37,229 nt of DNA from Argonema antarcticum A004/B2 (GTDB taxonomy: Bacteria > Cyanobacteriota > Cyanobacteriia > Cyanobacteriales > Aerosakkonemataceae): positions 1-37,229 of the forward strand of contig NZ_JAIQZN010000072.1 in assembly GCF_023333585.1 (NCBI RefSeq). The letters are read 5' to 3'. Each line of letters opens with the position of its first letter. The first letter of the stretch is position 1. The position numbers were made by a program, and so were the translations under genes. A model generated the notes under the pieces. It made no database searches. It was given only the letters and a program-made list of their open reading frames with translations, and was not told where the DNA came from. Below are positions 17,337-22,480 of this stretch, piece by piece.

Positions 17337-18137
17337 ATGAAAACAGATAGCTTATTTTACAGCATCTTCCAAGAATTTCCCTTTGTGTTCTTCGCCCTCT
17401 TGGGCATACCAGCCGAGGCTACTAACCAATACCAATTTACCTCTCAAGAGGTTAAACAATTAGCCTTTCGCCTAGATGGCTTGTTTCTGCCAATTATTGA
17501 AGATTTTCAACTACCTTTCTACATTGTGGAGGTGCAATTTCAACCCGATCCAAATCTGTACTATCGTCTATTTGCCGAACTATTTATCTATCTAAAACAA
17601 TACCAACCGCCGCACCCTTGGCAATTGGTAGTGATTTACCCAAATCGCCAAACTGAAAGAGAAAGCGATCTCCACTTTCAGCAAATGCTGGCACTCCCTA
17701 ACATCACCCGGATTTACATTGATGAACTGAATCCACCGGAAACAGCATCGCTGTCAATCAAATTACTGAAGCTGATAATTGAACCCGAAAATACGGCCCC
17801 AGACTTGGCTAGAGAATTAGCTAGGCAAGCTGAAACAGAAATCCCCAATGCTGCTATCAGAAAGAGTCTGATCGACTTGTTAGAGACTATCATAGTTTAC
17901 AAGTTACCCCAAAAATCCAGAGAGGAAATTGCCGCCATGTTTGAACTCAGTGATTTAAAGAAAACTAGATTTTATCAAGATGTTTTTGCTGAATGCCAAG
18001 CTGAAGCTAAACAGCGAGAAAAAGCTTCAATTCTCAGAATGGTTAGTCTGGGATTAAGTACAGAACAAATTGCTACAGTCTTAGACTTGCCTGTGGCTGA
18101 AGTAGAAGGGACTATTGCGGAAGCGGCACAAAATTAA
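17337..18137 (+). CDS. Rpn-family putative nuclease/transposase (DUF2887 type)
   Basis: A 266-residue protein of the type annotated as recombination-promoting nuclease or putative transposase, abundant in cyanobacteria. The N-terminal part, MKTDSLFYSIFQEFPFVFFA, is the family opening. A PD-(D/E)XK-like core is visible: FRLDGLFLP (Asp) and FYIVEVQFQPDPNLYYRLFA (ExQ strand), then LYLKQY-type and PWQLVVIYPNRQTE strands. The C-terminal third is helical, with LGLSTEQIATVLDLPVAEVE resembling a helix-turn-helix. Related proteins in enteric bacteria raise RecA-independent recombination; that may bear on the shuffled state of this island, but this is inference. Confidence 0.85.
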   Translation: MKTDSLFYSIFQEFPFVFFALLGIPAEATNQYQFTSQEVKQLAFRLDGLFLPIIEDFQLPFYIVEVQFQPDPNLYYRLFAELFIYLKQYQPPHPWQLVVIYPNRQTERESDLHFQQMLALPNITRIYIDELNPPETASLSIKLLKLIIEPENTAPDLARELARQAETEIPNAAIRKSLIDLLETIIVYKLPQKSREEIAAMFELSDLKKTRFYQDVFAECQAEAKQREKASILRMVSLGLSTEQIATVLDLPVAEVEGTIAEAAQN

Positions 18138-18149
18138 TCCCACTATAAA

Positions 18150-18186
18150 GCGTAGGTTGGGTTTCTGAAATCAACCAAACCTACGC
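18150..18186. repeat. GTAGGTTGGGTTT palindrome, copy 2
   Basis: GCGTAGGTTGGGTT at the left and AACCAAACCTACGC at the right pair over 14 bp with one mismatch. Same family as 14948-14977. It follows the Rpn gene stop by 12 bp and could act as a weak terminator, but no U-tract follows. Confidence 0.65.
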
Positions 18187-18193
18187 ACTATCA

Positions 18194-18219
18194 TCGAGGC
18201 TGAATGTAATGTATAATTT
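18194..18219 (+). promoter_or_regulatory. Promoter-like cassette, copy 1
   Basis: TCGAGGCTGAATGTAATGTA followed by TAATTT contains a perfect TATAAT (18212-18217). 24 of 26 bases are repeated at 18951-18976 before another antitoxin gene. No clear -35 box was seen, but the repeated arrangement supports a shared promoter. Confidence 0.5.
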
Positions 18220-18256
18220 CCAGTAACCTAGTAACTATGATTACTTGACAGCGAAG

Positions 18257-18616
18257 ATGAGTGGAATTGAGCGTAAAATTACCCTGGAAACTAGAACCAG
18301 TCTCATTGATAAACATCTCCCCGGAACCCAAAAAGCCCAAAGCGAACTTGAAAGTGAAGGAATTGTCCATCTCTTTAATGATAGAGAAACAATGGAAAGA
18401 GTAGCCGCAGAAATTAAGCTAAGAGGGGAACGTACAGGAGACGATGATGCAGAAGATAATTATGAACGTTATGGATTGTACTTTTCAGAACCAATTGGTT
18501 ATATACTAAAAGCAGACGGAACTCGGACACCTCTAAATTACGGTGAAATAAAAATCAAGAAAACTACAGGTAAATATCATGTCATACCTCGCACAAGACC
18601 CCGTAAAATCTATTGA
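18257..18616 (+). CDS. Polymorphic-toxin-like protein (DUF6972-like)
   Basis: A 119-residue protein. The pattern TLETRTSLIDKHLPGTQKAQ, GIVHLFNDRETMERVAAEI, ERYGLYFSEPIGYILKADG and YHVIPRTRPR resembles a cyanobacterial family (I believe DUF6972) that also occurs as C-terminal domains of large secreted polymorphic toxins. Here it stands alone without an export domain. The terminal YHVIPRTRPR, rich in His and Arg, is the part most like an RNase active site, but this is a guess. An in-frame TTG at 18245 is an alternative start. The end overlaps the next gene by 38 bp. Confidence 0.6.
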   Translation: MSGIERKITLETRTSLIDKHLPGTQKAQSELESEGIVHLFNDRETMERVAAEIKLRGERTGDDDAEDNYERYGLYFSEPIGYILKADGTRTPLNYGEIKIKKTTGKYHVIPRTRPRKIY

Positions 18617-18857
18617 AGTTACGCAAGAATCAGATCAAGAAATTGAGTGGGAGTTTGCGGAAATATGGGCAGACACTCTGATATCTCCTCCTTATATCCT
18701 GATGTTAGTTAAGGAAAAATCAGGGAAGTTTTGCATTTATAACCCGGCACAAAACTACAAGGTTATTTTTACCGCTGACAATTACGATGATGCTAAAATG
18801 TGGCTCTTAGAGGATGAATATGAGCGTTTGAATAGTCGCATTTTACAAGAAGTATGA
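18579..18857 (+). CDS. Hypothetical partner (immunity-like?) protein
   Basis: A 92-residue acidic protein that I do not recognise. It has an alternating strand pattern (EIEWEFAEIWADT, PYILMLVKEKSGKFCIYNP, NYKVIFTADNYDDAKMWLLE) and ends with a charged helix. It overlaps the upstream toxin-like gene by 38 bp in another frame, as is usual for toxin-immunity or toxin-antitoxin pairs, and its acidic nature suits binding a basic toxin tail. Its last 27 codons lie in a 120-bp segment duplicated at 21663-21782. Confidence 0.6.
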   Translation: MSYLAQDPVKSIEVTQESDQEIEWEFAEIWADTLISPPYILMLVKEKSGKFCIYNPAQNYKVIFTADNYDDAKMWLLEDEYERLNSRILQEV

Positions 18858-18894
18858 AACCTAATAAAAGCTGGCGCTTTAGCGCAACAACGTA
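18775..18894 (+). repeat. Duplicated segment C, original copy
   Basis: These 120 bp recur at 21663-21782 with a single difference. Here the segment is the 3' end of an intact gene plus 37 bp beyond its stop, so this is the likely source copy. Confidence 0.92.
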
Positions 18895-18906
18895 CCTAGA
18901 AAATTC

Positions 18907-18923
18907 CAGAAACCCGGTTTCTG
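18907..18923. repeat. AGAAACCCGGTTTCT palindrome
   Basis: A 17-bp near-perfect palindrome, CAGAAACCCGGTTTCTG. The same core occurs as inverted pairs at 19960-20022 and 35118-35183, so it belongs to a dispersed family. Confidence 0.6.
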
Positions 18924-18950
18924 CATAAGAAATTGTAGTTAATTAATGAA

Positions 18951-18976
18951 TCGATGCTGAATGTCATGTATAATTT
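18951..18976 (+). promoter_or_regulatory. Promoter-like cassette, copy 2
   Basis: TATAAT at 18969-18974 preceded by CTGAATGTCATG. It nearly repeats 18194-18219. A strong GGAGG (18991-18995) follows, 5 bp before the antitoxin ATG at 19001. Confidence 0.5.
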
Positions 18977-19000
18977 AGGGTAATTAATTCGGAGGTTTTC

Positions 19001-19306
19001 ATGCTGACTATAGAATTGGACAAGGAAACGGAAGCTTATTTAGTAGAAATTCTAGGAAGGGAGAAAACTACAAGCGATGAATTGATTAAACGCTTAGTTA
19101 AAGATCGCTGGCTGAGTTTACAACCGCGTCAAACTATTGTAGAAAGGCGTGGGGGACATCCCGAACATCTGTTAGAAGATGCGCCGCCTGGTTTGTCAGA
19201 AAGGGCAAATCGGAAAAAAGCGATCGCAGCTTATTTGGAGAAAAGACATCCTCAATATCATCCGCGATCGCCGATCGCTTTTACAGTAACAATGGCTCAA
19301 TTTTGA
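19001..19306 (+). CDS. Orphan VapB-like antitoxin
   Basis: A 101-residue protein beginning LTIELDKETEAYLVEILGRE and TTSDELIKRLVKDRWLSLQP, an N-terminal ribbon-helix-helix type of fold common in cyanobacterial antitoxins of PIN toxins, then IVERRGGHPEHLLEDAPPGL and a basic tail ANRKKAIAAYLEKRHPQYHP. The toxin gene expected next is missing; instead the frame runs on for about ten residues (AFTVTMAQF) into the end of mazF on the other strand. A fragment of the same tail was captured in the chimeric ORF at 16075. Probably a working antitoxin cut off from its toxin. Confidence 0.75.
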   Translation: MLTIELDKETEAYLVEILGREKTTSDELIKRLVKDRWLSLQPRQTIVERRGGHPEHLLEDAPPGLSERANRKKAIAAYLEKRHPQYHPRSPIAFTVTMAQF

Positions 19307-19628
19307 TTTGCACCTCCTCAATCACATCTTCAGATACAGACTCAACGAATCGAACACCGCGAGCTTTCCAGTCTAAACACTTGATTTGATCGGCAAGAAT
19401 TACTCCTTCAACTTTCAATGTAGTTGGTAGAGAGACTTCAAAAGGATACCCTTTTTGTTGTTTTGTAATCGGCATAAATAAAGCTAAGGAGCTTTTCTCA
19501 TTGTAAGCACGAGGCGACAGCACAAAAGCCGGTCTAAGTCCCTTTTGTTCGTGTCCCTTGGTTGGGTCAAAGTCTAAATAAACGATATCGCCTCGACTCG
19601 GAATGTAGGGATTTGATTGTGTCACCAA
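19281..19628 (-). CDS. mazF: MazF/PemK-family endoribonuclease toxin
   Basis: A 115-residue toxin with the family hallmark RGDIVYLDFDPTKGHEQKGL followed by RPAFVLSPRAYN, and later GVILADQIKCLDWKARGVRF, which carries the conserved Gln and Asp strand. MazF toxins cut single-stranded mRNA at short motifs. The length is complete. The start overlaps the mazE end by 7 bp, so the two are translationally coupled. The 3' end overlaps the convergent orphan antitoxin gene by 26 bp. Confidence 0.93.
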   Translation of the reverse strand: MVTQSNPYIPSRGDIVYLDFDPTKGHEQKGLRPAFVLSPRAYNEKSSLALFMPITKQQKGYPFEVSLPTTLKVEGVILADQIKCLDWKARGVRFVESVSEDVIEEVQIKIEPLLL

Positions 19629-19864
19629 ACTTCATTCCCCACGGCAACTCCACTATCAATCTCATTATGAAGATTTTCTGGAGTAATCGCTTCTATCAAT
19701 TCCTCTATGGAATATCGCCGACGAGTTATCGGCTCGATTGTTAGCTTACCATCTATCAATACAAACTGCACTTGAGAACCCTCAGCTAAGTTAATCTCTT
19801 TAGCTAAATGCTGTGGAATCCGAACAGCAAGACTGTTTCCCCACTTGGCGATCGTCGCAACCAT
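19622..19864 (-). CDS. mazE: MazE/AbrB-type antitoxin
   Basis: An 80-residue swapped-hairpin AbrB antitoxin: VATIAKWGNSLAVRIPQHLA, INLAEGSQVQFVLIDGKLTI and a C-terminal acidic segment (ENLHNEIDSGVAVGNEVW) that would occupy the MazF groove. MazE proteins bind their own promoter as part of the MazEF complex. It lies directly upstream of mazF with a 7-bp overlap. Confidence 0.93.
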   Translation of the reverse strand: MVATIAKWGNSLAVRIPQHLAKEINLAEGSQVQFVLIDGKLTIEPITRRRYSIEELIEAITPENLHNEIDSGVAVGNEVW

Positions 19865-19959
19865 AGCTTAATCCTCTAGCTAGTGATATTACTCTCAGCA
19901 CTTCACCCTTTTTTAAGGATGTATATACAGAGTGTCTACAGTATAGCAACTAATACCAA

Positions 19960-20022
19960 AGAAACCGAATTTTTACGATTTTTGCCGACAGTAAGGAAGT
20001 ATCTCGAAAAAATCCGGTTTCT
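19960..20022. repeat. Inverted repeat AGAAACCGAATTTTT
   Basis: Arms 19960-19974 and 20008-20022 pair over 15 bp with one mismatch around a 33-bp loop in the 235-bp gap between mazE and the papain-toxin cassette. The arm core AGAAACCGG is the family seen at 18907 and 35118. No gene is seen in the gap. Confidence 0.65.
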
Positions 20023-20099
20023 GGCCACCCACCCATCAAAATCAATAGCCGTTGTTTTTTCGTTGGGTTTACGTTAGGATATAGTAAAGAGGTGAAACT

Positions 20100-20561
20100 A
20101 TGCAGATTACAAATAAAAAATTTAGGTTGCGAAGCGGTGCAAATTGGACATCGTTTGAGAAGTTTCGTTTGCAGGGCGCAGAAGCACTCAGTTCGATCGC
20201 CAATGGTGCGATCGCTACCCTCCAGACAAAAACAGGACAGTACCGCATTATTGAGGAACGTGACTTTCAAGCAATGTATGGACTAGCCCGTGATGTCGAT
20301 CGGCTAAGGGGAGGATTGCGTGTCGTCATCTTGGCTGTGCGTGCGGCACAAAAACACCCCGATCCAGAGAATCTTAATCTACTTGCTGAAGCAGTTGCTA
20401 TGCTGGGAGACTTGCCCGATCTTCCTACCCGCAATAGCTTCGATCGATTAGTTCCAGAGAATTTCGACTTGAATGAGGATGATGAAGTGATGCTTGACCC
20501 TGATGAAATTGAGCGTCCTTTGCAATCTGAGAGTGCGATCGATTTTGATGGAAGATTTTAG
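20100..20561 (+). CDS. Conserved hypothetical protein, first gene of a papain-fold toxin cassette
   Basis: A 153-residue protein without a recognised domain. The N-terminal part, FRLRSGANWTSFEKFRLQGA and IATLQTKTGQYRIIEERDFQ, looks like a compact alpha/beta unit; the middle is helical (LARDVDRLRGGLRVVILAVR); the C-terminal third is strongly acidic with two DPDE/NEDDE-type clusters. GAGGTG 7 bp before the ATG is a fair ribosome-binding site. It is followed 15 bp later by the papain-fold toxin gene. From position and charge it could be an accessory or antitoxin-like partner, but this cannot be read from the sequence alone. Confidence 0.7.
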   Translation: MQITNKKFRLRSGANWTSFEKFRLQGAEALSSIANGAIATLQTKTGQYRIIEERDFQAMYGLARDVDRLRGGLRVVILAVRAAQKHPDPENLNLLAEAVAMLGDLPDLPTRNSFDRLVPENFDLNEDDEVMLDPDEIERPLQSESAIDFDGRF

Positions 20562-20576
20562 AGGGTGTGAGGGAAA

Positions 20577-20942
20577 GTGAGCGATTTTTCAGATGAGGAG
20601 ATTTATCGAGAGATTGGTGCGATAGTCAGCCAGTACGATATCCTTAAATGTGAGCCGTGTGCCAAAGCCGTGTTAAAATGGCTGGCAGAAAATAGAATTG
20701 CGGGTAAGTTACTCAAGCTCAAAACTAAGTATAGAGAAGAATTCATCTTAAGTACACGCTTAGAAAGATGGGGCGGGGGTGCAAATGAGTCTATTACAAC
20801 GAATGGAATTCACTACGGAGTTGAAGTACGCGGGCTGGTTTTTGATAATTTGTCAACTAAGGGACTGTCTAAAGAAGATTGGGTGAATGATTTTTCCTGT
20901 CGTAGAGGAGAGTTTATACTTGAAGAATTAGACGGTTTCTAA
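20577..20942 (+). CDS. Papain-fold toxin domain protein
   Basis: A 121-residue protein resembling the papain-fold toxin 2 family (Tox-PL-2 type) of polymorphic toxins. Key features: the catalytic cysteine region KCEPCAKAVLKWLAENRIAG, the histidine in ITTNGIHYGVEVRGLVFDNL, and the DN of VFDN, in the order Cys-His-Asp/Asn of papain-like peptidases. It starts at GTG with GAGGG upstream. It consists of the toxin domain alone, without any secretion or pre-toxin domain, so it probably acts inside the producing cell or as a detached effector cassette. It lies between a 153-residue partner and an immunity-like gene. Confidence 0.75.
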   Translation: MSDFSDEEIYREIGAIVSQYDILKCEPCAKAVLKWLAENRIAGKLLKLKTKYREEFILSTRLERWGGGANESITTNGIHYGVEVRGLVFDNLSTKGLSKEDWVNDFSCRRGEFILEELDGF

Positions 20943-20975
20943 AAATGTTTTTGGTAAAAAAAGGAGAGTATTTAG

Positions 20976-21335
20976 ATGAGCGGACTTTTTGATATATTGA
21001 ATAAAATTCATAAAAAACCAGGAATGTATATCGGACGAGCTTCTGCAACAGATCTTTTTATGTTTATAGTCGGTTATAGAACGGCTAGAGAAGAGTTGGG
21101 AGTTGAACCCACAGAAAAAGAAATGGAATTTTATGGAGACTTTCAACCCTGGTTGCAAAAGCGATATGAAGTATCAACATCAGGTTCATGGGCAAGAATA
21201 ATCGAGTTTTATACTAACAATGAAGAACGAGCATTTTATCGTTTTTATGAGTTGCTTGATGAGTTTTTGCAGCGAGATAACCATTCAGAAGTAGAGCAAG
21301 TTAAGGAAAAAGTCGGTAATGTAAAAACTGGATAG
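20976..21335 (+). CDS. Immunity-like small protein (KPGMYIG type)
   Basis: A 119-residue protein with FDILNKIHKKPGMYIGRASA, LFMFIVGYRTAREELGVEPT and EKEMEFYGDFQPWLQKRYEV, then SWARIIEFYTNNEERAFYRF and YELLDEFLQRD. This KPGMYIG...F..FQ.WL...Y...SW..II pattern resembles small proteins encoded beside polymorphic toxins and thought to be immunity proteins. Position directly after the papain-fold toxin, 33 bp away and with AGGAGAG upstream, agrees. Function is therefore inferred from context and general resemblance. Confidence 0.65.
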   Translation: MSGLFDILNKIHKKPGMYIGRASATDLFMFIVGYRTAREELGVEPTEKEMEFYGDFQPWLQKRYEVSTSGSWARIIEFYTNNEERAFYRFYELLDEFLQRDNHSEVEQVKEKVGNVKTG

Positions 21336-21387
21336 TCAATTGTAAAGGTTAAGATTATTTAAGAGTAATTATGGAGCAAAATAAACG

Positions 21388-21612
21388 ATGAATTTAGAGC
21401 AAGCTGTTTTAGATAAGTTGCGGGCATTGCCCCCAGACAGACAGCAAGAAGTTTTAGATTTTGCTGAATTTCTTCAACAAAAAAATATGCCTAAAAAACC
21501 GCTAAAGAGTGTCAAAGGGTTGTGTGCTGACTTAAAAGTAAATATTACGGAAGAAGACATCGCCCAAGCCCGACAAGAAATGTGGGGAAATTTTCCCAGA
21601 GAGATTGTTTGA
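21388..21612 (+). CDS. DUF2281-type antitoxin, copy 2
   Basis: A 74-residue paralogue of the antitoxin at 16596: MNLEQAVLDKLRALPPDRQQ, then VLDFAEFLQQK and the same ITEEDIAQARQEMWGNFPRE tail. It is intact, but the toxin gene that starts within its stop codon (21612) is truncated after 18 codons, so this is an antitoxin without its own toxin. It may cross-neutralise the PIN toxin at 16820, since the toxin-binding tails differ at only two positions (Asp/Asn and Gln/Glu). Confidence 0.85.
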   Translation: MNLEQAVLDKLRALPPDRQQEVLDFAEFLQQKNMPKKPLKSVKGLCADLKVNITEEDIAQARQEMWGNFPREIV

Positions 21613-21698
21613 TGCCTTCAGTCGTAGCAGATACCCATACCCTAATTTGGTACATTTTTGAACTGACAATTACGATGATGCTAAAATGTGGCTCTTAG
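21612..21698 (+). pseudogene. Truncated PIN toxin interrupted by segment C
   Basis: The frame MPSVVADTHTLIWYIFEL equals the start of the PIN toxin at 16820 with one substitution, then at about 21663-21668 switches to the duplicated 120-bp segment C, read in a different frame from its home gene (TITMMLKCGS-stop). Only the first catalytic Asp is left. Confidence 0.88.
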
Positions 21699-21782
21699 AG
21701 GATGAATATGAGCGTTTGAATAGTCGCATTTTACAAGAAGTATGAAACCTAATAAAAGCTGGCGCTTTAGCGCGACAACGTA
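21663..21782 (+). repeat. Duplicated segment C, inserted copy
   Basis: 120 bp identical to 18775-18894 except one base. It lies exactly between the truncated PIN toxin and segment A (from 21783), so it forms the bridge in a rearrangement. At the left junction both partners share CTGAC/CTGCC, and at the right it ends in CGTA. Confidence 0.92.
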
Positions 21783-21796
21783 ATCATCCGCAATCA

Positions 21797-21825
21797 TTGA
21801 CCGTCTGATAATTTGGATCTAAAAT
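21797..21825 (+). promoter_or_regulatory. Sigma-70-type promoter of vapBC, right copy
   Basis: TTGACC (21797-21802), 17-bp spacer, TAAAAT (21820-21825), 32 bp before the VapB ATG. Same as the left copy apart from the second base pair positions of the -10 box. It may also drive the CHAT cluster downstream. Confidence 0.6.
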
Positions 21826-21857
21826 GAAAGCAACCAAGTTCTGGATTAGGAAATAAT

Positions 21858-22076
21858 ATGAACGCACATCGTATTGAAACAACCTTTGCAGAGAATGGCA
21901 AAATCACCTTAGATAATTTACCTTTTGTGAGAGGCGATGCAGTGGAAATTATTATTCTTGAATCTCCTCGCCGCCCTCACCCCGACTCAAATCCTTATCC
22001 CTTAGAGGGTAAAGTCTGCCAATATGATGACCCCACTGAACCTGTGGCATTAGAAGACTGGGAATGCTTAAAATGA
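21858..22076 (+). CDS. vapB: VapB-like antitoxin
   Basis: A 72-residue protein: MNAHRIETTFAENGKITLDN, LPFVRGDAVEIIILE (an AbrB-like beta-hairpin pattern), then a proline-rich linker and the acidic tail DDPTEPVALEDWECLK that would contact the toxin. Its stop overlaps the toxin start (ATGA), the classical coupled arrangement. It is the intact version of the frameshifted gene at 16301. A good promoter stands just upstream. Confidence 0.85.
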   Translation: MNAHRIETTFAENGKITLDNLPFVRGDAVEIIILESPRRPHPDSNPYPLEGKVCQYDDPTEPVALEDWECLK

Positions 22077-22462
22077 TTATTCTTGATACTCATATTTGGG
22101 TGTGGTGGGTTGATAACAATGCACGACTGACTCCAAAATATCGTCAATGGATACAAGAATATCAGCAGCAGGGCTTGGGAGTTAGCATTGTTTCTTGTTG
22201 GGAAGTAGCAAAGTTGATAGAGAAAAATCGTTTGATTTTTTCTGTGACTGTTGAGGATTGGTTGTCGGCTGCTTTAGCTTACCCCGGTGTGCAACTGATA
22301 AATTTAACTTTGCCAATTATTATTGATTCAACACAGTTAAGCGGATTTCATAATGACCCCTTCGACCAAGTAATTGTATCAACAGCTAGAGTTCTGGGGT
22401 GTCCTTTGCTGACGGCTGATGCTAAGATTCTTAGTTACCCTAATGTGCTAACACTTAAATAA
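22073..22462 (+). CDS. vapC: VapC PIN-domain toxin
   Basis: A 129-residue toxin with a complete PIN site: ILDTHIWVWWVDNNARLTPK (Asp), VSCWEVAKLIEKNRL (Glu), HNDPFDQVIVSTARVLG (Asp) and LLTADAKILSYPNVLTLK (Asp). This is the DTHIWVWW subgroup of VapC, common in cyanobacteria and paired with AbrB-like antitoxins. The CHAT gene begins 18 bp downstream on the same strand, so the toxin pair and the CHAT cluster may form one transcript. Confidence 0.93.
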   Translation: MIILDTHIWVWWVDNNARLTPKYRQWIQEYQQQGLGVSIVSCWEVAKLIEKNRLIFSVTVEDWLSAALAYPGVQLINLTLPIIIDSTQLSGFHNDPFDQVIVSTARVLGCPLLTADAKILSYPNVLTLK

Positions 22463-22480
22463 TTGATAAGGTGATTCCCA

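Noticed and set aside
17337-18137. Insertion sequence
   Set aside because: Rpn-type proteins are sometimes named putative transposases, but no terminal inverted repeats or target duplications flank the gene, so it is not called as a mobile element.
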